This document shows, one piece after another, positions 1-5,845 of a stretch of DNA of 6,284 bases; the first letter of the stretch is position 1, and each line of letters opens with the position of its first letter. Below the pieces are notes generated by a model. The model was not told where the DNA came from, did not search any database, and worked only from the letters and a program-made list of their open reading frames with translations. This DNA is from an uncultured Gemmatimonadota bacterium. GTDB taxonomy: Bacteria; Gemmatimonadota; Gemmatimonadetes; Gemmatimonadales; GWC2-71-9. The stretch covers positions 1 to 6,284 of the forward strand of contig CAJVYZ010000184.1 in assembly GCA_913009915.1 (NCBI GenBank), written 5' to 3'. Position numbers and translations under genes: made by a program.

Positions 1-52
1 CTCGGCCCTGACGGTCGACGGGGCGCGCGAAGGACAGACCATCAGTCTCTAG
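1..52 (+). CDS. C-terminal end of an upstream gene (partial)
   Basis: The frame read from base 2 is open and ends in a TAG at 50-52, giving a tail of about 16 residues (SALTVDGAREGQTISL). The stop lies 14 bp before the start of the next gene and the gap carries that gene's Shine-Dalgarno, which is the spacing expected of two genes in one operon. The tail alternates polar and hydrophobic residues like the last beta strands of a secreted or beta-sandwich domain, but it is far too short to identify a family. That this frame is coding is inferred only from its position and the plausible stop. Confidence 0.45.
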   Translation, partial: SALTVDGAREGQTISL

Positions 53-55
53 CCT

Positions 56-59
56 GGAG
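56..59 (+). promoter_or_regulatory. Ribosome binding site of the TolB/CsgG-like gene
   Basis: GGAG sits 7 nt before the ATG at 67. It supports this start over other frames and lies directly after the stop of the upstream partial gene, consistent with translation from a shared mRNA. Confidence 0.6.
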
Positions 60-66
60 TGGTGAC

Positions 67-756
67 ATGCGACTCCGCACGCTGGCATACGTGGCGGCAA
101 CCGCCATGGCGGCACCTTCCCTGGCGGGACAGGACCTCCCCACGAGGATTGCCGTACTGGCCTTCCAGGACGGGGGCTCCTACGGGCAGGACCAGGACGA
201 TTTCGCCGCCCTCGAGCGCGGCATTCCGGGCATGCTGGTCAGCGAACTGAGCCTGCACCCTGACGCCCGGCTGGTCGATCGCAGCGAGACCCAGCGAATA
301 CTGCAACAGCAGGACCTCGGCGAGCGCGGACACGTCAATGCGGTAACTGCCGCAAACATCGGCCGGCTCGCTGGCGCTCGCTACGTGGTGTTCGGGACGT
401 TCGTGGACTTGTACGGCAAGTTCAGAATCGATGTCCGCATCGTCGACGTCGAGACCAGCGAGATGATTCACGTGGCCACAGCCAGCGATGACCGGGAAAA
501 CTTGTTCCGAATCGTTCAGGCGATCGCCCAGGAAATCCTGGCCGACCTCGAGTTCCCGCCCCTCTCGGGCGAGATCGAAGCGGGGCGCACCGGCCGCAAC
601 GTCCCCACCGACGCCGTGACATTCTACAGCCGGGCGTTGTGGTACCAGGACCGGGGCGAGACGTCGCTCGCCGTGGAGTTCTACCGCCGGGCGCTAGAGG
701 TTTCCCCCGACTACGCCGAAGCACAGGAAGGCCTCCGCGGCATCGAGCCCTCCTGA
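67..756 (+). CDS. Secreted TolB/CsgG-like periplasmic protein with C-terminal TPR segment
   Basis: The 229-residue product starts with a Sec signal peptide (Arg at 2 and 4, hydrophobic stretch about 6-19, likely cut after SLA at 20). Residues about 26-165 resemble the TolB N-terminal/CsgG/FlgO-type fold: a first strand TRIAVLAF, a helix ending in the GMLVSEL stretch, then LVDRSETQRILQQQ, a GARYVVFGTF strand and KFRIDVRIVDVETSEM, which is the usual order in such proteins. Residues about 183-223 form a TPR-like helix pair (FYSRALWYQDRGETSLAVEFYRRALEVSPDYAEA). The protein has no cysteine, so unlike CsgG itself it cannot be a lipoprotein and is probably soluble in the periplasm. Members of this broad group help assemble envelope or secretion structures or bind partners through the TPR; the specific role cannot be read here. 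Start chosen on the GGAG site and signal peptide. Its neighbours are a partial upstream gene 14 bp away and the HD-GYP regulator 68 bp downstream. Confidence 0.8.
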   Translation: MRLRTLAYVAATAMAAPSLAGQDLPTRIAVLAFQDGGSYGQDQDDFAALERGIPGMLVSELSLHPDARLVDRSETQRILQQQDLGERGHVNAVTAANIGRLAGARYVVFGTFVDLYGKFRIDVRIVDVETSEMIHVATASDDRENLFRIVQAIAQEILADLEFPPLSGEIEAGRTGRNVPTDAVTFYSRALWYQDRGETSLAVEFYRRALEVSPDYAEAQEGLRGIEPS

Positions 757-824
757 GGGGCCGCCATTCGCCCCGTAGCGTTCCGCCACCCGGGAGCGTC
801 GGTTAGGTTCCGGGGCACATCACC

Positions 825-2765
825 ATGCGCTACCTCCTCCTGCATACCCCGGATTGGCAGCCAGGCACGCTGGCCGACGACTTGGCCCGCGAGGGTGTCG
901 AGGTAAGGGTGGTAGCGCATCCCGAGTCCGAGCCGGCGGCGGATTGCCCCACGGTGGTGGTGCTGGGCCCCGCCGCACTGGAATCCGCGTCCGACGAAGT
1001 TCTGGACTCCATTTGGCGCTGCGGAGCCACCCCGCTCGGCGTTGGTCCCACCGGGGAGTGGGACATCCCCGCCGCCGTCGCCGCCGAGCACCTGAGCGCG
1101 CACCTGCCAGGCGACGCGGGACGGCGGAGGATGTTGCTCGCCATCCGGACGGCCCTCAGGGAGTCGGCGGTCCGGCGGCAGCAGGCGGCGGCAGAGCGAG
1201 AACTGGCGGCGCGGGCCATGGAAATGTCGGAGCTCACCGACATCGGCATCCAGCTGAGCCTGGAAAAAGATTACCGGACGCTGCTCGACATGATCTTGCG
1301 GTACGCCCTCCGGGTGACGGCCTCGGATGCCGGCAGCCTGTACCTGGCCGAGACGTCCGAAGGCGGTGACCGCCATCTGCGCTTCAAGCTGACCCAGAAC
1401 GCCAGTCTCCCGGATCTCGATTTCGAGGAGTCGACCATCCCGTTCGACCGAGCGTCCATCGCCGGTCACGTGGCTTTGGAAAACGAGCCGCTGGTGATCG
1501 ACGACGTATACCAGTTGGCCGACGACGTACCCTACCAGTTCAATCAAGCGTTCGACACACAGCACGGCTACCGGACCAAGTCGATGTTGGTCGTTCCGAT
1601 GTCCAATCACCTGAACGAGGTCATCGGCGTGTTGCAGCTCATCAATCACAAGCGCCACGCCGGGGCACGGTTGGCGACGGCCGATGACGTCGACCGCCTG
1701 GTCACCGGGTACGCGCCCCGGTTGGTGGATCTGGGGCGAGCACTGGCCAGCCAGGCGGCGGTGGCGCTGGAGAACGGCCAGTTGTACCAGGAGATCGAGT
1801 TGTTGTTCGACGGTTTCGTTCGCGCGGCCGTGACAGCCATCGAGCAGCGGGATCCGGTGACGTCGGGTCACTCCGAACGCGTGGCCGACATGACTGTGCG
1901 GCTGGCGACCGTGGTGTCCGACCTGTCGGCAGGACCTTACCGGGACGTGGTACTCGACCGGCACCAGTTGCGGGAACTGCGCTACGCGGCTCTCCTCCAC
2001 GACTTCGGCAAGGTCGGGGTGCGCGAGCAGGTGCTCGGCAAGGCGAAGAAACTCTACGCCTCCGATCTGACATTGATCAGACAGCGTCACGCCTTCCTGG
2101 TACGGACGGCACAGTGGCAGTTCGAGAAGGCTCGCGCCAATCACCTCGAGAAGTATGGTACCGAGGGATACCAACAGCTGCTACCCGCCCTGAGAGCGGC
2201 CCAGCAGCAGGAGTTCGCCCGGCTCGACCGGTTTCTGACCGCCGTGGTCTCGGCCAACGAGCCTAGCGTCCAGCCCGAGACCGTCGGACTCGGGGTAGAG
2301 GAGTTTGCCGACGAAACCTTCCGTACTCTCGACGGCGACACCCAACCGTTGCTCTCGGAAAGCGAGTTGCGCTACCTGCGAATCACCAAAGGGACCCTCG
2401 ACGAGAACGAACGTAAGGAACTCGAGGACCACGTCCGCCACACGTTCGAGTTCCTCCGGCGCATTCCCTGGACCAGCGAACTCAGTGCGGTTCCCGATAT
2501 TGCCTACCGCCACCACGAAAAGCTCGACGGCAGCGGCTATCCCCACGGAGTGCCCGCGACGGCCATTCCGGTACAGACCCGCATGATGACGCTGGCGGAC
2601 ATCTTCGACGCTCTGACGGCCCTCGACCGGCCCTATAAGCCCGCCCTCGGCACGTCGGTGGCGCTCGACCTCATGCGGGAGGACGTCAACCACGGCTGGC
2701 TGGACGCCGATCTGTTCGACATCTTCATCCACTCGCGTATCTACCAGACGACCGACGCGGGCTGA
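825..2765 (+). CDS. GAF and HD-GYP domain protein, probable cyclic-di-GMP phosphodiesterase
   Basis: The 646-residue product probably hydrolyses the second messenger cyclic di-GMP in the cytoplasm under control of its sensory part. Residues 1-112 alternate strands and helices like a response-regulator receiver but lack an obvious phospho-acceptor Asp. Residues about 113-135 are a charged helical linker. Residues about 147-320 are a GAF domain with the typical SMLVVPMSN..NEVIGVLQLINHK end. The HD-GYP domain follows from about 328: GHSERV (H349), LLHDFGK (H392, D393, K396), H536, HHEKLDGSGYP (H563, H564) and ADIFDALTALDRPYK (D592). The spacing after H536 matches known HD-GYP metal-site spacing, but about 115 extra residues lie between HD and H536. 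The Glu that completes a trinuclear iron site in PmGH is not at the matching place (V345), so a two-metal site is more likely; this is inference. ATG 825 is the first start after an in-frame TAG at 804-806; only a weak GGGG precedes it. The degradation role is strongly supported; the signal sensed is unknown. Confidence 0.9.
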   Translation: MRYLLLHTPDWQPGTLADDLAREGVEVRVVAHPESEPAADCPTVVVLGPAALESASDEVLDSIWRCGATPLGVGPTGEWDIPAAVAAEHLSAHLPGDAGRRRMLLAIRTALRESAVRRQQAAAERELAARAMEMSELTDIGIQLSLEKDYRTLLDMILRYALRVTASDAGSLYLAETSEGGDRHLRFKLTQNASLPDLDFEESTIPFDRASIAGHVALENEPLVIDDVYQLADDVPYQFNQAFDTQHGYRTKSMLVVPMSNHLNEVIGVLQLINHKRHAGARLATADDVDRLVTGYAPRLVDLGRALASQAAVALENGQLYQEIELLFDGFVRAAVTAIEQRDPVTSGHSERVADMTVRLATVVSDLSAGPYRDVVLDRHQLRELRYAALLHDFGKVGVREQVLGKAKKLYASDLTLIRQRHAFLVRTAQWQFEKARANHLEKYGTEGYQQLLPALRAAQQQEFARLDRFLTAVVSANEPSVQPETVGLGVEEFADETFRTLDGDTQPLLSESELRYLRITKGTLDENERKELEDHVRHTFEFLRRIPWTSELSAVPDIAYRHHEKLDGSGYPHGVPATAIPVQTRMMTLADIFDALTALDRPYKPALGTSVALDLMREDVNHGWLDADLFDIFIHSRIYQTTDAG

Positions 2766-2879
2766 TCGTCCCCGCGGCCGGGTCGCGCACAGGCACACGC
2801 CCCCATCGGGATCGACGCCCGCCACACGCGCCCACCGAGTTCGATCGGCCCTGCTTGGACCCTATACCATCAAACTGAG
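2766..2879. other. Convergent intergenic spacer
   Basis: The spacer separates the 3' ends of the HD-GYP gene and the Lnb-like gene. It is GC-rich for most of its length and becomes more AT-rich near 2860-2885. I see no stem followed by a T run on either strand; the best inverted repeat is GATCGA (2810-2815) against TCGATC (2841-2846) with a 25-nt loop, which is weak. Termination here may be factor-dependent. Confidence 0.5.
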
Positions 2880-4181
2880 TCAAGATTCGGCAGCCACACT
2901 TGCCGTGGATGCGGGATGTCGCAACAGGCGCCGGACCGTAACCCACAGAGCAACATTGATAGGGACCGCCAGGGCGATTACTTGCCAGTTGGCCTGGTCG
3001 AAGCCGGGAAGGATCTTGGCCGCGGCGCCGAGCAACGAGCCGCCGGCTACCAGGCCGGCGAGGATGGCGGCCGCCTTCCTCCATCGATCAGACGCCAGCG
3101 CCAGTGGCACAACCACCAGGAGCAACAACGCCAGCGGGTTCAATTGCAGCACGTTCTCGTTGGCGCGGGTCATCAGGTGATCGGTGCCGAACCAGAGGAA
3201 CAGCAATAGGCTCCCGCCCAGTCCAGCCACCAGCGCCCAGGCACCGGCCACAAGTCCGAGGCCCGCCCGGCCAAGCCGGCTGCCCCTACGGGCGACCCCA
3301 GCGCACCACACCATCACCGCCCCCCACACAGATCCGATTGCGAGGTAGATCAGGTACCATCCGGGCGGCTCGGTCCGCTCCGCTGGTCCCGACCCCTGGT
3401 AAAGGACCTCCTCGCTCCTCACCAGAGGAATGAGTTCCCCGTCTGGACCCTCGATCTGCACGGTGCGGAGGTACTCCTGCAGTCTCATGGGGACGTACAT
3501 CTCGTCCCAGCGGGAGATGGGCCGGTCGGTTGGGCTGCCGAGTCCCAGCTTGGTTCCGGTGTAGGCGAGCGGGTCAGCTGCCAGCAGCCGGTCGGAGAGA
3601 GACCGCCAGGTGGAGCCGTTAACCGTGTCCGCCGACTGCGCGCTGATGGCACCCCCGACTACCTGGTCGAGGGCATCCCTGATACGGGTCGAGCAGTTGT
3701 CCCGATAGTAGTCGTAGCGGTAGTATCGGTTCTCTTCCAGGACGTTGTGTTCGAGAAACCGCAGAAGTTCTGCGCGTGCCGCCGGCGGGAGATCAAGTTC
3801 CTGGACCCACACCGAGCGATCCCGGCTGATGTATGCCGAAATCATGTCCCTGGGGTAGGCCGCCCCCATCCAGTACCACATCTGGCCCTTGACGAACCTC
3901 GAGAGAAATCCCGGTTTGGCAAAATCGAACCGGCCGTAGTCGTAGACAATTTCGCGCCCGGTGGTTTGGTCCTTGATCCAGATGGCATTGTGGCCAAACA
4001 GTTCCCACACTTCACTGCCCGGTCCTGCGGTAATCAGGCTGACCGTGAGACGCTCTCCAGGGACAGGAAAGGTATCTGGAGCCTGCTGTTGGGAGTACAG
4101 CGGTGGCCCACCCGCGAGGAACGCGGTGAGCGCCAGTGCCCCGGTTACGCGGCCGGACCAGGTCCGGCCCCGGTGGGTCAC
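2880..4181 (-). CDS. Lnb-like (DUF4105) envelope protein, candidate lipoprotein N-acyltransferase
   Basis: The 433-residue product has an N-terminal signal sequence (Arg-rich start, hydrophobic about 12-28), a periplasmic domain at about 35-260 and five predicted membrane helices at about 275-296, 306-331, 347-364, 369-387 and 398-417. The periplasmic part has family hallmarks: LFGHNAIWI (H64), VYDYGRFDF, a FVKGQMWYWMG segment, and YYRDNCSTRIRDAL (C163). Between helices 2 and 3 lies TDHLMTRANENVLQLNPLAL, a loop pattern typical of the family's membrane part. From memory, this architecture is that of Lnb, the lipoprotein N-acyltransferase described in Bacteroides, which adds the third acyl chain to lipoprotein N-termini; assigning that activity here is inference. 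H64 then C163 suggests a permuted papain-like catalytic pair. The GTG start overlaps the oxidoreductase stop (GTGA, 4178-4181) and places the signal peptide at the N-terminus; a longer frame to 4307 would lie inside the neighbouring gene. The upstream bases (GAGAAGTGAAG) give only a weak ribosome site, so coupling is likely. Confidence 0.82.
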   Translation of the reverse strand: MTHRGRTWSGRVTGALALTAFLAGGPPLYSQQQAPDTFPVPGERLTVSLITAGPGSEVWELFGHNAIWIKDQTTGREIVYDYGRFDFAKPGFLSRFVKGQMWYWMGAAYPRDMISAYISRDRSVWVQELDLPPAARAELLRFLEHNVLEENRYYRYDYYRDNCSTRIRDALDQVVGGAISAQSADTVNGSTWRSLSDRLLAADPLAYTGTKLGLGSPTDRPISRWDEMYVPMRLQEYLRTVQIEGPDGELIPLVRSEEVLYQGSGPAERTEPPGWYLIYLAIGSVWGAVMVWCAGVARRGSRLGRAGLGLVAGAWALVAGLGGSLLLFLWFGTDHLMTRANENVLQLNPLALLLLVVVPLALASDRWRKAAAILAGLVAGGSLLGAAAKILPGFDQANWQVIALAVPINVALWVTVRRLLRHPASTASVAAES

Positions 4182-5188
4182 AACTTCACTTCTCGCCCGC
4201 TGGCGGCGGAGCGATAGATCGCGTCGATTACTTTCTGGAGGGTGAGGTAATCCTGCAGCGGCGGCGCGACCGCCTCCCCACGGATGGCGGCGAGAAAGTG
4301 AGCCCATTCCGCCCGGTAGGAAGCGGAGAAGGCATTTTCACGGCTGCCGGCCCCCGAAGGGGACACATCCATCGGGGCTCCGTGCATCTTCTTCCACACG
4401 GTCAGGGGATTGATGCTGGCGGAGCCCTTTGCGCCGCGCAGTCCGACCCCGAACCGCTCGCCCGCGCCGATGTGGTTCCAGGTGACGTCGAGAAAGATCG
4501 ACGGACCGGATTCGCAAATGATGTAGGCGCTGCCGGCCTGTTCGACGGGGCCATCGGCGGCGCTCTTGCCGAACGAGGCGGTGACGCGTTTGGGGGTGGG
4601 GTTGCCGGCCAGCCACAGCCCCAGATCCAGAATGGCCAGGCCGAGGTCGAGCATGGCGCCGCCGCCGGACAGCTCTCGCTTGAGCCGCCAACCCAGTTGC
4701 GACCGGCTGGGCTTGAATACATGCCAGCTGCCCCGAATGCTCTCGATGGCCCCGAGCTCTCCGCTCTGCACGAACCCACGAACGATCTCCACGTCCGGGC
4801 GGTAGCGGTGGTTCATACCCACCATCAGGATGCGGTCGTGCTTCTCGACGGCACTTTTTATCCGCTTGACGCTTTCCACCGAGGTGGTGAGCGGTTTCTC
4901 CACCAGGACGTGCAACCCGCGAGAGAGCGCCGCCAGGACGTGGGATTCATGGAGATGGTTGGGCGTACAGATCAGCAGGACGTCGAGTTCCTCGTACTGC
5001 AGGACCTCCTCGATGTCGTCGAATGCGTCCGTGATCTTGAAGCGGTCGGCGACCACTCGGGCCTTGGGCAGGTCCGAGTCGCAAATGGCAACCAGGTCCA
5101 CGTTCTTCATCCGCCGCAGCACCGGCAGATGAGCAACCTGCACGATGGCTCCCGCCCCGATGACGCCGACCCGTGTTCGTTCCGTCAT
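4178..5188 (-). CDS. Gfo/Idh/MocA family NAD(P)-dependent oxidoreductase
   Basis: The 336-residue product has the usual family length and two-domain layout. Residues 1-122 are a Rossmann fold: TRVGVIGAGAI (glycines 9-13 region), ICDSD at the end of strand 2, the CTPNHLH segment at 74-80 and VLVEKPL with the conserved Lys98. Residues from about 125 form the C-terminal substrate domain (GMNHRYRPDV, SGELGAI, GGGAMLDLG, ALDLGLWLAG-type helix). Family members oxidise or reduce sugars, inositols or similar polyols with NAD(P) in the cytoplasm; the substrate cannot be told. The catalytic triad is incomplete: Lys98 and Asp181 are present, but the His normally four residues after the Asp is Ala185. 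The ATG start has an AGGAGG five bases upstream that overlaps the previous gene's stop, and the 3' end overlaps the Lnb-like start by four bases, so it sits in the middle of an operon of envelope genes. This may point to a sugar of cell-wall or surface glycan metabolism, which is inference. Confidence 0.9.
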   Translation of the reverse strand: MTERTRVGVIGAGAIVQVAHLPVLRRMKNVDLVAICDSDLPKARVVADRFKITDAFDDIEEVLQYEELDVLLICTPNHLHESHVLAALSRGLHVLVEKPLTTSVESVKRIKSAVEKHDRILMVGMNHRYRPDVEIVRGFVQSGELGAIESIRGSWHVFKPSRSQLGWRLKRELSGGGAMLDLGLAILDLGLWLAGNPTPKRVTASFGKSAADGPVEQAGSAYIICESGPSIFLDVTWNHIGAGERFGVGLRGAKGSASINPLTVWKKMHGAPMDVSPSGAGSRENAFSASYRAEWAHFLAAIRGEAVAPPLQDYLTLQKVIDAIYRSAASGREVKL

Positions 5189-5193
5189 GCGCG

Positions 5194-5199
5194 CCTCCT
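5194..5199 (-). promoter_or_regulatory. Ribosome binding site of the oxidoreductase gene, overlapping the upstream stop codon
   Basis: A perfect AGGAGG precedes the ATG at 5188 by 5 nt, and its first two bases are the last two of the TAG stop of the beta-barrel gene (TAGGAGG). Ribosomes finishing the upstream gene would stop on this site, so reinitiation and coupled translation are likely. Confidence 0.8.
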
Positions 5200-5845
5200 A
5201 CGGCACACGATAGCCAAGCCCCACCCCTAAGGTAAAGCTGTTGAGATTCCCCGTCAGCACCCCGCGCAGGCCGACGTTCAATACCAAAGACTGTGTCAAC
5301 AGCACGTCGGTCCCCGCCGTTAGGTCGAGCCCGATCTGCAATTGGTCGAGGTTCTCCTCGATCACCGTGCCGGCGATCCGGTCACCCGATCCATTGCGGA
5401 AATGGAGGGAGACTCCCCCACCCACATAGGGCTGCCACCGCCGGGCGCCGCCTCCCAGGATGAGGTACTGGGCGTCGCCGGCAAAGGCGATATCCTGCCA
5501 CTTCACCTGGCCCAGATCGACCGTGGCGCTCCCCGTCGGATCGTCGACCACCTGCAGGATCCCGTCCTCCAGTCGGCGGATCTCCTCGTCGGTGAGATCG
5601 GCCTTGAAGTAGCTGGCGCCGAGCATGAGGCGCAGCCGGGGAGCGATCTCTCCCAGGTGGACCTGGAGTCCGTACTGGGCGGTGGTCTCGACCTTGTTGC
5701 TCCACATGGCGCCGACCCCGACCCGGATACCGCGAAAACCGACGCTGTCGTAAGAGAATTGCTCCAAGGTGCTTTGAGCCTGACTCAGCATCGGCATAGT
5801 GAGACAGCCTACCACCAAGGCCAGGGCTCGAGCCGTTTTCGTCAT
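5198..5845 (-). CDS. Small secreted protein, predicted outer-membrane beta-barrel
   Basis: The 215-residue product starts with a clear Sec signal peptide (MTKTAR, hydrophobic 7-19, likely cut near SQA at 21-23). The mature part shows repeated amphipathic strands rich in Gly and alternating hydrophobics: RGIRVGVGAMWSN, AQYGLQVHLGE, RLRLMLGASYFKA, WQDIAFAGDAQYLIL, WQPYVGGGVSLHFR, LQIGLDLTAGTDVLLT, LVLNVGLRGVLTG and FTLGVGLGYRVP. About eight strands and the YVGGGVSLHF and GVGLGYRVP patterns fit an OmpW/OmpA-like outer-membrane beta-barrel of small size. An acidic loop with TDEEIRRLEDGILQVVDDP lies at about 85-103. No specific family is recognised and the role is unknown. ATG 5845 is preferred over the longer frame to 5941: it gives the signal peptide, has GGAG 8 nt upstream, and overlaps the SpoIID-like stop as ATGA (5842-5845). 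Confidence 0.75.
   Translation of the reverse strand: MTKTARALALVVGCLTMPMLSQAQSTLEQFSYDSVGFRGIRVGVGAMWSNKVETTAQYGLQVHLGEIAPRLRLMLGASYFKADLTDEEIRRLEDGILQVVDDPTGSATVDLGQVKWQDIAFAGDAQYLILGGGARRWQPYVGGGVSLHFRNGSGDRIAGTVIEENLDQLQIGLDLTAGTDVLLTQSLVLNVGLRGVLTGNLNSFTLGVGLGYRVP

Noticed and set aside
757..774. GGGGC...GCCCC hairpin just after the TolB/CsgG-like gene
   Set aside because: The stem is only 5 bp with an 8-nt loop and no T run follows, so it is not a convincing terminator in GC-rich DNA.
711..2174. Long open frame (487 codons) on the minus strand opposite the HD-GYP gene
   Set aside because: High-GC coding sequence often leaves the opposite frame open. The plus strand carries clear GAF and HD-GYP motifs, and the minus translation has no recognisable domain or ribosome site.
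2810..2846. Inverted repeat GATCGA/TCGATC in the convergent spacer
   Set aside because: Six-base arms with a 25-nt loop are expected by chance, and no T tract follows.
4182..4307. N-terminal extension of the Lnb-like gene to an ATG at 4307
   Set aside because: It would lie inside the oxidoreductase gene, reads as Arg/Gly/Pro-rich filler and would bury the signal peptide. The GTG at 4181 overlapping the stop is better.
4136..5230. Open frame of 364 codons on the plus strand opposite the oxidoreductase
   Set aside because: The minus strand encodes a complete Gfo/Idh/MocA protein with a strong ribosome site; the plus frame is low in structure and rich in His, Gly and Arg as in shadow frames.
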